From contig NAVB01000231.1 of NCBI GenBank assembly GCA_002179805.1, positions 49,539 to 113,538 on the forward strand: DNA of 64,000 bases. The letters run 5' to 3'. Positions 49,901 through 59,413 of this stretch are shown one piece after another. Within the stretch, counting starts at the first letter, position 1. Each line of letters begins with the position of its first letter. Origin of the DNA: Acanthamoeba lenticulata (Eukaryota > Discosea > Longamoebia > Acanthamoebidae). The translations under genes were made by a program, and so were the position numbers. The notes under the pieces were generated by a model that saw nothing but the letters and a program-made list of their open reading frames with translations, was not told the DNA's origin and did no database searches.

Positions 49901-51331
49901 CTGACGGGGCAACTGGATGGATCCGCTCAGAGTCAACTCCCTCGGCGACTCCATCTGCCATGTTGGTGAGATAGGGAAGTTAGAAGAGGAGTGTTGAAGG
50001 CATGAACGTATGAAGAAGGGGCCCACCTTCTTGGGGTGCAGATCGAGGTCCAATTCCTCCAAGCTCTGGATGGCCAGGTTCAACGGTTCCTCGTCCTCGT
50101 CCATCGTGGCATGGGTGGCCCTTTCCTCTTCGCTCAGAACGTTTTTACAGACCATCTGGAGGGCCGCCAGCCACTCTTTCGCATCAGCCGTGCTGTCGGC
50201 CTGTTCCCCACCGCCCAAGAACATTGCGGGGTCAGGAAAACAATACAGCTTGAACGTAGAAGCAAGAGTATTAAAACCTGGATGCTGAGATGGTTGCTGG
50301 TTGAAGGAGTCACGATCTTGATACGACAACCGCCTTGTGGGCCTGTCATCGGCAATGCCGAGCTGAACCTTAATTCCAGCACGACTTCAGGAAGCGAGTC
50401 CTGACGTGGCGGCAACAGCGCGATGAGATAAAAAGGTTTGCAAGGGACAAACGCAGCAGGCGGGTACCGTGGGCAATCGATAAAAGGCCAAGTAGGACGT
50501 CAGCACGCAGTAACGTCGTGGCCAAAACTTGTCACTTTCTTTCATGTACACATAACCAGCCTTGACAACATCTTTGTACTGTGGAGTTGGCATTGCCAAC
50601 TGTAAGCATGTGCATGTGCGCTGGGAGCAAGCCTTTGAGCAGGAGAAAACGTACCACTTGTGGAGTTAGGTCAAAGGGGTAGGTCTGCCCTTCGCTAAAG
50701 GCCATATCCACGTATTTTGCAGAGACGTAGGCGCGTCTCCAGTCACTGAGGTCCCCGCACCGGACCGTCAGTCGTCGTTGCCCAAAGGACGGAAACAGTT
50801 TGGGTGTGAGGTAAGCATACAAGAGGTCCCCGCGCACGGGCTTCTTCCAGGGCGGTTTGATTGAACTTTCGAGAATAGCGTTTGCCGCCCCGTTATGCAT
50901 TTGCGCAGCTCGCTGCGCGGCGCTGTTAGTTAGCTAACTGTGGTCAAGCAAGTGTAGTAACTGGTTTAGAACGCGTACCTCGAGCTCCATGTGCTCTAAC
51001 TCCTTTAGTCGCTTGACCGGTAGGCCGAGGCTCAGATGTCCTCCAGCGCATTCTTGACAGAGAAGCACACCAGGCTTGAGACTAGCGTACTTGGCGCCTG
51101 AAGGAGAAACGATTATCTGTCACTTTCGATTTGCTTGATCAAATCACATAGTTGGGTAAACACGATGCCTTTGCTTGAGCAATCGGCGCAGTGAGGGTTC
51201 TCTCGCTTTAGACGCTGGAAAAGTTTCTCATCATCCTTATCTCTCTTGCGTCCGGATTCTCCGTCATCCTTGCTTCTTCGAATGACCCAACTGCCCCTCC
51301 GCTTTAACTTTACCGACGGCTGCACTTGCAT
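46948..51331 (-). CDS. Double ArfGAP protein with four PH domains
   Basis: Starts [20 protein letters not shown] at 51331. ArfGAP zinc finger 1: CADCSSKG joined across an intron (51168-51098) to [16 protein letters not shown], then [11 protein letters not shown], giving exact CX2C-X16-CX2C spacing but Leu where the catalytic Arg should be. PH domains follow: [20 protein letters not shown] (near 50550), [20 protein letters not shown] (near 49850) and [20 protein letters not shown] (near 49190). ArfGAP 2 (48560-48400) is canonical: [11 protein letters not shown], then [20 protein letters not shown] with the Arg finger. A fourth PH ([20 protein letters not shown], near 47790) and a Glu/Ser-rich tail end at 46948. 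ArfGAPs switch off Arf GTPases on membranes and PH domains read phosphoinositides. The gene is in line with LeuRS, 138 nt upstream. Some exon joins, especially around 48580-48850, are uncertain. Confidence 0.85.
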
Positions 51332-51548
51332 TGCCTCGGCTCGTTATCCTTCCTCTTCTCGTCTGGTTGTTCTCCCTCAATTCTCTTCCGCAGGCTGACC
51401 AAGAAAAGTGGCTTTGGCACAGGTTGCCGCTCAGTCCTCTGGAACCATAAGTGCTCTTCAACGGCCCGAGAACAGCTGCCAACGTGTCCTTTCGCTGTGA
51501 CCAAACAAGGAAATGGAATGTTTGGAATTTTGATATTTTAAATTAAAA
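51332..51548. promoter_or_regulatory. Divergent promoter between ArfGAP/PH and methyltransferase genes
   Basis: 217 nt separate the opposing ATGs. The last 40 nt before the methyltransferase start are AT-rich (TTTGATATTTTAAATTAAAA), as expected for a core promoter or 5' UTR. No specific factor site was recognised. Confidence 0.4.
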
Positions 51549-52864
51549 ATGGAGAAGGGCAAAGGGCAAGAGATGGAGGACGAACAGATTAATGGGCCAC
51601 CCCACGAAGAGGTTGAAGCGCAGCATGTGAGCCAGCTAGGGGGAGAAGAAGATAAACCGGCGTTGTTAGAATCGGAAGCGATCGCACAAATGCAACGCGA
51701 AGAGCCAGTTTACGGCGGGGGGCGAGAGTACTGGAACTCGCGCTACGCACAGCCTAAATACGCCAAGCACAAAGACTGGTACTGCGAATACCCCATACTG
51801 CGACGACATGCGGATGCCGCATTTGCACCCTACTTGCCCATACCGGCCCCGTCCGGTCCGCCGCGTCCTCGCTTGTTGGTCATCGGCTGTGGCAACTCGT
51901 GTACGCTCTCGCCCAATTTCTCTCTGGCGGGAAATGGCTGACGTCTTGGCCGCTCGGGGCGCTTGGGCGGCTCAGCTTTATCGGCAGGACTCTACGAGGA
52001 CGGCTACCCCAACATTGTAAACATAGACATTGCGGACTTTGTTGTTCAGCAGATGCTGCAACAGCACGCCGACAGCTATCCTCTTATGACCTGTACAACC
52101 GCCCTCCTTCTGCCTACAGCCTTCATCCTAACAGGCCTGTTGCAGATCTGGTGATGGACGCTGCCGACATGACCTTCGAAGATGAGTCCTTTGATGTAGT
52201 GATCGACAAAGGCACACACGCTTGACCCACCTTGGTTGAGGGTCCTTTGTCTGAAACAATCCTTGCAGGAACACTGGACGCAGTGTGCTGTGGACCACAG
52301 TGCTTTGAATTCGTGTACCGCATGTGCAACGAGGTGGTACGAGTGCTACGCACGGGTGGGCGCTACGTTTGCATCAGCTACGGTCCGCCCTACCTCCGCC
52401 GTCACTACTTCCTCCGAGACCAGCTCAAGTACAAGGTGGCCGCGACCCTTCCTTGATCTTCGTTGTTGTGCGTCATGGCTTCTCACCGCAGGCCGATCGG
52501 ACAATAGTGGCGGCTGGAGGAGAGAAAGATCACGCTGACAAAGGAGGAGCAAGTCCGATGCCTGTCCGTGCTGGAGGATGACGAAAGCGGCACTTTCTAC
52601 ATTTACATCTGCACCAAGCTCTCTCCTGAGGAACAACAACAAGCACAACAGGAAGCCTTGCCTCCGGAGACACCATTAGATCCTCCTGAGGATGTGGACG
52701 AGAACGACCAAGGTGACGAAGATAGTGCTGATGACGACGAAGATAGCAAGGAAAAAGACAGCGAAGATGATGAAGAAGATGAAGATGAAGAGGGTGATGA
52801 GGAAGATGAAGACTACAGTGCTTTCGTCTTCTTCGAGAATCCGCTTTACAAACAGCAACGATGA
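51549..52864 (+). CDS. SAM-dependent methyltransferase, EEF1AKMT4/METTL13-like, with acidic tail
   Basis: Five exons (51549-51900, 51976-52092, 52146-52211, 52269-52435, 52508-52864) give 353 codons. YWNSRYAQPKYAKHKDWYCE matches the YW..RY....DW opening of the EEF1A lysine methyltransferase 4 group. Motif I is LLVIGCGNS|SLSAGLYEDG across an intron, with the acidic loop NIVNIDIADFVV. The later blocks are MTYLVMDAADMTFEDESFDV, DKG|TLDAVCCG and VVRVLRTGGRYVCISYG. The last exon gives WRLEERKITL and then a long Asp/Glu-rich tail (52680-52830). The likely target is a lysine on elongation factor eEF1A, inferred from the family. Intron 3 (52212-52268) needs a GC donor (AAAG|GCACAC) to restore KGTLDAV. 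It is convergent with DCTN5, only 42 nt between stop codons. Confidence 0.86.
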
Positions 52865-52906
52865 AGAGAGCTGAACGTACAAAAAATCAAACCATAAAGC
52901 GATCGC

Positions 52907-53692
52907 TTATGTGGCAGGCGTGGCGGCAACGGCAGCGTCGGGTCGTGGGAGGAAGGTGTTGTAGTTGATGAGGCTCGCTTCCTTTTGCATCTCCTGGAAG
53001 CACTCTGGGAGCTGGCCCTTCTGCACCGCAGGGACACCGCCAAAGACGGTAAAAGGGGGCACCACCGTTCCGGGCGCCAAGACGCTGCCCTCCTCTACCC
53101 AGCAGCAGTCCTTCAGCACGCAGTGTCTTCCCTGTACTCTGCGAATCAGCCACGCTCGATGATTGCTCCAGCGCCACGCAACGCACCAGCACACTACCAC
53201 GACCCACATGAACGTAGGAGCCGATCGAAGAGGCGCTCACGATGCAGTCTTCTTCAATGTGCACAAAGTCGCCAATAGCAACGGGAAAGAAGGCCACCGA
53301 CCTGCGGCACATTCAAGTGCGTGAGCGAGGCGCACAAACACAAACACACGGCAAAGGGCCTCACCCTTGATAGCGCTTGTGTGCTGGTCGCACCACGGCG
53401 TTCCTCCCGATGACTGAGTATTTGCCCACGTTCACAGCACCTAAATCGCCACGAATCATGGCCCCTGGCATCACGATCGTCTTCACAGCAGTGAGCGACG
53501 CTTGCGGGCAGGGAGGCTAGATATGCAAAGGGGAGAAATCAATACCTTGCCGTGAAGCCGAATGTTCTGGCTTCCACACAAGATGGATTTACGGCTGACC
53601 TTATTCCCTGTGTGCGTTTCAATGAACTCTGCCTTCTCATAGTAGTGCGGTGGTGGGTCCACTGTCGCCTCCGTGGCAGTTTGCGCCATCAT
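52907..53692 (-). CDS. DCTN5: Dynactin subunit 5 (p25)
   Basis: Four exons (53692-53546, 53480-53365, 53301-53187, 53131-52907) give 201 codons, 200 residues, close to animal and fungal p25. The left-handed beta-helix repeats are clear: [77 protein letters not shown], and [20 protein letters not shown]. The pattern IEEDC...IGSYVHVG...C.LKDCC...VVPPFTVF is diagnostic for DCTN5. It is part of the dynactin pointed-end complex that adapts dynein to cargo. The candidate ATGs are 53692 and 53689. Its 5' end may overlap the 3' end of the upstream SF3A2 reading frame. Confidence 0.94.
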
Positions 53693-54720
53693 CAAAATCT
53701 TTTTGCTTTTGCAGGTTCGAAACGTTTCGGAACTGTTTGAAGCCTTTTTTTATTATTTGGGTTGAAGGCAGTGGGCTGTACAACGCTCGTCCAGCTAAGC
53801 GGCCTGCTTGTTGTGGAACGAGAATTGGACCTGCAGCAGGTGGGAGTGGATGTTGTACATGCAAGTGATAAGTAAGCTTCAACTGTGTTGGAGAAGGGGG
53901 ATGAGTGATAAGTGTGAGTTATCGTCTACGCACCGTAAACGTGAGTGAGTCTCGGTCCCAGTTGGTGTAGAACTTGGACTCCTCGCCACCACCGCCACGA
54001 TCGATCTCCCAGTTGGGGATTTTGAAGGCGATCGTTTCATAGGGCTCGGCAGCAAAGAGAAGGTACTGGAAGTTGCGATCAGGCGCCTCCACCTTCTGCT
54101 CGAATGACGACATGAACCTGTGGCGCGGCTGGATGCCCTCGCCAATGTCGGGATACTTGATCTCGAAGGTGAGGCTCTTCTGGCCCGTGGTGGGCTCGAT
54201 CTGCTTGGTCACTTTGTACCCTGGCCGACCGATCTTGAGCGTCCGGCGCGGGATCACCTTCTTCTGGATGGCCGGCGGCACGGCCATGCCCATCGCGCCT
54301 ATCGGGCCGCCCTCAGCCATCTTGGCCTCGCGCGCAGCACGTCGTCCCAAGTTATCCTGGTGTCGCTTGCCCTGGGTGTGGGCCAAATAGTTGCCCTCGG
54401 TCAAGTGAAGCGTCAGGCACAGTCGGCACTCGTACTGGCCCAGATGGTTCTTCATGAAGTAGGGATCCTTGGCCAGATCAATGACTTCCATAGCCAGCCG
54501 CCTTTGTCGTTCCCTTCGATCGGCATTCGCCTGCGAATCGGAAGCAATACCTCCCGATCCGGTTTTGGCCTGCACAAAGTGGTGTTAAATTCAACCATGC
54601 AGCGGATCACAGAAATTAGATTCCAATTATCAGGATCAGAGTTTTACAAAAGCAAGTGATGAGCGCCAAAAAGCAAGGAAGCCAAAGAGGAAAACGCACT
54701 CCTCTTTCCATGGACCCCAT
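53637..54720 (-). CDS. SF3A2: Splicing factor 3A subunit 2 (SF3a66/Prp11)
   Basis: A tiny first exon (54720-54700, MGSMERG) splices to exon 2 at 54569, giving [20 protein letters not shown], the expected SF3A2 start. Then [20 protein letters not shown] and [20 protein letters not shown] form the matrin-type C2H2 zinc finger. [40 protein letters not shown] and [20 protein letters not shown] complete the conserved core. SF3A2 is part of the U2 snRNP SF3a complex needed for branch-site recognition. After SLTF a final exon (from about 53890) gives [13 protein letters not shown] and a tail without the long Pro-rich repeats of animals. That frame stays open to 53637, inside the DCTN5 first exon, so the true 3' end is uncertain. 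Confidence 0.9.
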
Positions 54721-55135
54721 GGTGTGTGAATGTTGGCGTGCTGTTCAACAATCAAAATCTTGCGGGGGCCACTTTTTTTTTCCTTTGTCTTTTTCCTGGC
54801 TTCTTCTGGCATGTTTCGGAAATTTCAACTTGCGCATTTACACATCTGATGGAGGGCCCAATGGATTCCATGATTGGGCTCAGCCTGTCCTGCAGGTAGC
54901 TACCTATCCAGCCTTGCTACGCTCAAACATATTGCAGCTGCTGAACAACTTTATCAAGGTTGGACGAGCACAGCAAAAGCAATTTGCAGCTGAAGGTGTG
55001 GAGCAAGTCTGGAGAGCCTGGCGCCTCCACTTGGCGGGAGATAGCAAGCATGATTTCTACCCTGTACTTTGCCTTCACCCCATAAGCCACCCACCTCGTA
55101 CGAGGTGATTTATTCTACTGTCCATGCGGCAGGGA
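54721..55135 (+). other. Upstream region probably holding the 5' exons of the copine gene
   Basis: Between the SF3A2 first exon (-) and the first clear copine C2A block (+). Short open stretches occur (54840-55100) with plausible splice sites, but none could be matched to the start of a copine C2A domain. The copine start codon is therefore not assigned. Confidence 0.3.
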
Positions 55136-57872
55136 CGCGAAAGGTGAAGTCAGGTTTGGAGAGGTTCTTGAAGTGGAGCACTGCTTCCATGCGCCCAAGC
55201 AACTCAAGTTCATCCTCTCTCAGCCACGTACCACCAATGCTGGAGGCAGCAAACGACGTACCAACGCGCAGACCGAGAGTGTCGGTGAGGCCCTGCTCGC
55301 TCTACCGGCTCTCCTCTCGGCGCGGGGCATGCGCGTCTCCCTACCCCTCCAGTACTGCCACCTCTTCCTCTTGTAACATGACATCGTCTTGATGCAATTG
55401 CGTTCTGATGTGCCCGCAAACGTGTAGTCGAGAGGACACCGACTCTGTGATCGGCACGCTTGAGGTGCAAGGCGAGGAGCTGTCCAACATGCGGGACATC
55501 GCCTGCCTCTACATGCGCGCTCGACGGCTTCCCAAGGCTGGTGGTATGCTTAGCTTCCCTCTTGCGCAGAGGCCTCTCGTCACGGTGTAGGCTGACCGGC
55601 GCTCGTCAAGACGTTGCGCTGGCCATCTCGACCATCACCGAGCCCACAACCGGGTGGAAGCAGGTTGGGCGCACCGAGTTTGTGTTTGGCACCGTCCTCG
55701 GCACGACAGAGCCCATCTGGTGACCCAAACCACGCCGCTTGGCTTCCTTCCTCCCCGCTCGTCGGTCGCTCATCGCCGCTTGGGCTCCCCCGCGCGTTTT
55801 GCAGGCGCCCGCTGCAGATCCCGTTGAAGAAGCTGGTGGGCAGCCACGGCGCCGAGCAGCAACTCCGCCTGGAATGTCAGCTCAATTCGGCCTTCACGGG
55901 CCCCTACCCGCTCGGCCACTGCCAAGTGACCGCGGGCGAGTTTCTGGAGGCCCACACGAGTGAACTTGGGCGCGCGTTCAAGTTGTCCGCTGCCGACGGC
56001 TCCGACGCTGGGACCGTCCATTTGCTGCACCGCCGCTTCATCAAGCGCTACAGCTTCTTGGACTACGTGTCCGGCGGGTGCGACATCACGGTCATGGTAG
56101 CCATCGACTTCACGGCCTCCAACGGGTACGCGCCTCTCCCAATGGCCAATCGGCACAACAGCCATCGCCATGACGTCAGCATCAGAGAAGACGTTGATGA
56201 TCACCAATCAATCCATCGCGCACGCGGATGGAGCAGGGACCCAGAGAAGCGGAGCAGCTTGCACTATGTGGGCGGCGGCCCCAACGAATACGAAACGGCA
56301 ATCCGCGCCGTCGCCGAGCCGCTCTCCCACTACTGCGCGTCCAAACAGATCCTCGTTCGCGTCTCCGCCTCTCTTTTGCCCGAACTCTTTGCCACATCAT
56401 CGCTGACCGGCCCGTCGCGGCCGTCGTTGCTGGGACGACTTATGATGTATAGGCCTATGGCTATGGCGCGGAGCTGCCACAGGGCGCCAGCGTGTCGCAT
56501 TGCTTCTCGCTCACTTTTGACGAGGCCAGCGTACCTCTTTCCTCCCCCACCAGCGCGATGCGTTTCCCTTTCCTCACGCGCGCTTCCGATGCTTGTCGCC
56601 AGCCGGAGACGCAGGGCGTGGAGGGCCTGCTCCAGTGCTATCGAGAGGCACTCAAGCAGGTGAAGCTGCGCGGACCCACCCACTTTGCACAGATCATCAA
56701 CAAGGCCGCGACGGCCGCGGCCAGCGGGCCCGTGGGGGGCGGCGGGGGCCAGTCCCACCTGGTGCTCCTCATCATCACCGATGGTGCGCGCCGCCTTCCC
56801 TTGGGCACCCAAGCGGCCCCGGTTGGTCCGCGCGCTCACCACGCCGTCGGTGACGGCCGTTTCCGCGCAGGGATCATCAACGACATGGACGAGACGATGC
56901 ACGAAATCGAAGCGGCCAGTGCGCTGCCGCTCTCCATCCTCTTGGTCGGGGTGGGCGACACTGACTTTACCAACATGGACCTCCTGTGCGAGCACCCCAA
57001 CGTCAAGGTCCGCTCCCTTGCTCGCTTTGCGCACGAGTGGCCCGGCCACGGGCTGACGGCGTGCGTGTGCGTATGCGTGTGTTGTATGTACAGTTTGTGG
57101 CGATGGCCGAGTATATCGATGAGCCGCTGGCCGAGCTCTCGGGGGAGCTCCTGCGAGACGTGCCCCGCCAGCTGGTCACCTACCTGCACGACAACGGCCT
57201 TCGACCCCTCCGCCCGCCCGTCGGCCCGCCGGTGCGCCGCGCGGCATCGCTCTTTGTGCCTCTCGCACGGGTGACCTGATCCCGCAGATGACTTGGACTC
57301 GTCTCAGGTGTGGCCCGGAGTAGACCGGTCGGAGGACGAGCTTCGCGAAGACGAGGCGCGCGAGGAGGAGGAGCTCGACGCCCTGATCCGGACGGAGCCG
57401 CCCCAGTGGGCGCCCGACGAAGCGGCCACCCACTGCGCGCGCTGCCAGTCCGAGTTCACCCTCCTCTGGCGACGGGTATTCCCTTTCTTCCTTCTCGTCC
57501 ATTGGGTTGCTCTCACTAACTACTAACACGACTCGTGTCCATCGTCGCTGGTCTGGGCCCAATCAGCACCACTGCCGGTACGCGCGGCTTCGCATGACTG
57601 GCCCAAAACAAACGTCTCAACTAATCTTGCGAATGGGGGGGGGGGGAGGACAGGTACTGCGGAGAGATCTTCTGCGATAAATGTTCGCAGTACAGCGCGC
57701 GGCTTCCGTTCTCGCCAGACCCCACGCCCCAGCGCGTGTGCGATGAGGTACGACCACCGCTTCCTCGTCCACGTCTTGTGGAAATCCGCAGGGCCGTTGT
57801 GCTCACAAAAGGGACACATGTGTGCAGTGTTATGCGACCCTGATACGGGTCCACTACCCGTGTAAACATTAA
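55136..57872 (+). CDS. Copine (C2A-C2B-vWA) with C-terminal FYVE zinc finger; 5' end not resolved
   Basis: C2A remnant: FGEVLEVEHCFHAPKQLKFI (near 55160). C2B: TLEVQGEELSNM, TTGWKQVGRTEFVFGTV, IPLKKLVGSHGAEQQLRLEC and HRRFIKRYSFLDYVSGGCDI. The copine vWA core is unmistakable: VMVAIDFTASNG (MIDAS region, near 56100), SLHYVGGGPNEYETAIRAVA, YGYGAELPQGASVSHCF, YREALKQVKLRGPTHFAQII, HLVLLIITDG and SILLVGVGDTDF. After an acidic linker a FYVE finger follows: QWAPDEAATHCARCQSEF (WxxD), LLWRR|HHCR|YCGEIFCDKC (RRHHCRxCG) and RVCDE|CYATLI, stop at 57870. The HHCR core lies on an 11-nt exon (57567-57577). Copines bind membranes in response to calcium and FYVE fingers bind PI3P, so this protein probably acts on endosomes. 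Confidence 0.87.
57567..57577 (+). other. 11-nt microexon encoding His-His-Cys and part of Arg in the copine FYVE finger
   Basis: CACCACTGCCG is flanked by CAG on the left and GTACGC on the right. It joins exon ...TGGCGACGG (end 57475) to GTACTGCGG (start 57654), restoring R-R-H-H-C-R-Y-C-G in frame. Without it the FYVE ligand set would be broken. Confidence 0.75.
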
Positions 57873-58034
57873 TGGGATCCAACACCAGAAGGGTTTTTAT
57901 CAGCTTCTTGAAGAGGTCTTTAATTGGAAATGCAAGTGATGTGGATTATGTACAAAGCACTCCACTTCTGCCGCTCCGGCCAAGTGGGATGACATCAAAA
58001 ACAAGAATGAAACGTTCGCCTCTCCCGTTCTTCT

Positions 58035-59180
58035 TCACTGCGATGGCAGAGGGCTTGAGGGAACGTTGGCGGCGAATGAGGGGAAGTAGACAGGTGTGAA
58101 GCCCAGCGGCAACTCGACGGGGACGTCCGCCGACGTCGGAGCGCTGGCCGCTCCTCCTGCGCTGGGCTGCAGGTAGACCGCGGCCGTGTAGGAGGGATGA
58201 TAGACGGCTGCCTCGGGGGCATAGATCGCGGGGTAGAGCGGCTGCGTGTCCTCGACGGGCAGCGAGAGCAGAGGCGCAGACGGCACAACAGGTGAGCCAC
58301 CATCGGTGGAGAGCAGCACGGCGGCTTCCTCTTGGTCGTATTCATCACCTTCTTCGTCGAGGACGGCGACTGCGTCGCGACGCGAAGCATCGCAGGCGTT
58401 CATGAGGCAGATGAGGGCGTGGGCGCCAACGGCAATGCAGCACGTGTAGGCCACTCGAGAGATGATGAGCGAGTAGTGACCCTGCGCCACGCCAAAGAGG
58501 CTCAACGCCACGCCAGCGGAGAAGAACGGGTCGTCGAGCAGAGATCCCCACGTGTAGGCAACGCCTGAGATGAGGATCATAGCGCCCACGGACCACGACA
58601 CCGACCCGAAGAAGGCAAAGTGGGCCTCGTAGGCAAGGGCGGCGCTGATCTGGCCGAGCGCGGAGAAAGCAGCCCAGCCGAGCCACAGGCCCAGGGGCAA
58701 GCGGAAGAGCGGCGGAGACCGGCAGACCACCAGGCCCACGGCCATGAGCTGGAAGCAGACGGTGACCGAGATGAGCGCGCTTAGAGAGAGGAAGCCGTAG
58801 GCCCACAGAACGCTCCAGAGCGTGTGGCTCACGCAGGCCAAGACGAAGGGCTGCGTCAGTCGTTGGATGTCGAGCTTGCGTGCTTCGGAAAGCCAGGGCA
58901 GGAAGGGCCACATGACGAAGGCGAGTAGAGAAAGGGTGGTGGCGTTCCACAGGCCCGCACGGACGGAGGCGGTTACGGTCAGTGGTGTGTCGTACTCGAG
59001 CGCGGTGGCGTCGTGCGAGCAGCCAGCCCAATCCTTGGCCACCAGCATCCCTACAAACGCCGAGGCGTTCAGTGCGCTGAGGCCGAGCAGCAGCCACTCC
59101 CTGCTGTTGCTAGTAGCCTCCTCCTCGGTGGTGGCCGCGACTTCAGCTCTCGGTGAAGGTCTTTGTGTGTGGTCGTCCAT
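58035..59180 (-). CDS. Multi-spanning membrane protein, TspO/tryptophan-rich-sensory-protein-like
   Basis: An uninterrupted 381-codon gene starting MDDHTQRPSPRAEVAATTEE. Seven to eight hydrophobic segments span roughly residues 30-270: WLLLGLSALNASAFVGMLVA, LWNATTLSLLAFVMWPFLPW, FVLACVSHTLWSVLWAYGFL, ALISVTVCFQLMAVGLVV, LPLGLWLGWAAFSALGQISA and more. The pattern of a second helix rich in Trp/Ala and LP(L/F)GLWLGWAAFSA resembles long TspO/MBR-related proteins of bacteria and protists, though the match is by pattern only. The last 110 residues are acidic then Pro/Ser/Ala/Tyr-rich (PLYPAIYAPEAAVYHPSYTA) and likely cytosolic. Function is unknown; tetrapyrrole or lipid ligands would fit the family. 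It is convergent with copine-FYVE (162 nt between stops). Confidence 0.62.
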   Translation of the reverse strand: MDDHTQRPSPRAEVAATTEEEATSNSREWLLLGLSALNASAFVGMLVAKDWAGCSHDATALEYDTPLTVTASVRAGLWNATTLSLLAFVMWPFLPWLSEARKLDIQRLTQPFVLACVSHTLWSVLWAYGFLSLSALISVTVCFQLMAVGLVVCRSPPLFRLPLGLWLGWAAFSALGQISAALAYEAHFAFFGSVSWSVGAMILISGVAYTWGSLLDDPFFSAGVALSLFGVAQGHYSLIISRVAYTCCIAVGAHALICLMNACDASRRDAVAVLDEEGDEYDQEEAAVLLSTDGGSPVVPSAPLLSLPVEDTQPLYPAIYAPEAAVYHPSYTAAVYLQPSAGGAASAPTSADVPVELPLGFTPVYFPSFAANVPSSPLPSQ

Positions 59181-59413
59181 CTCTTTTTTTGTGTGATTGT
59201 GAGCGTTGGTCGTGTTGAACTAAGGTCATCGACCTCGGATCGTGCCTTTTGTAAGCAAGGGCCAGAGGTACCCTCGAGCAGGCCGAACCTGCGACTCCTC
59301 GCGCGTAGAGCGGCCTGGAACTGACGGGAAATTCGCCACATAATAAAGTTTTGCCCGAGCCAATCAAAATGCCGCCAAGCTTGTCCTTTATTTTTATTTG
59401 TGATTTGCTTGGA

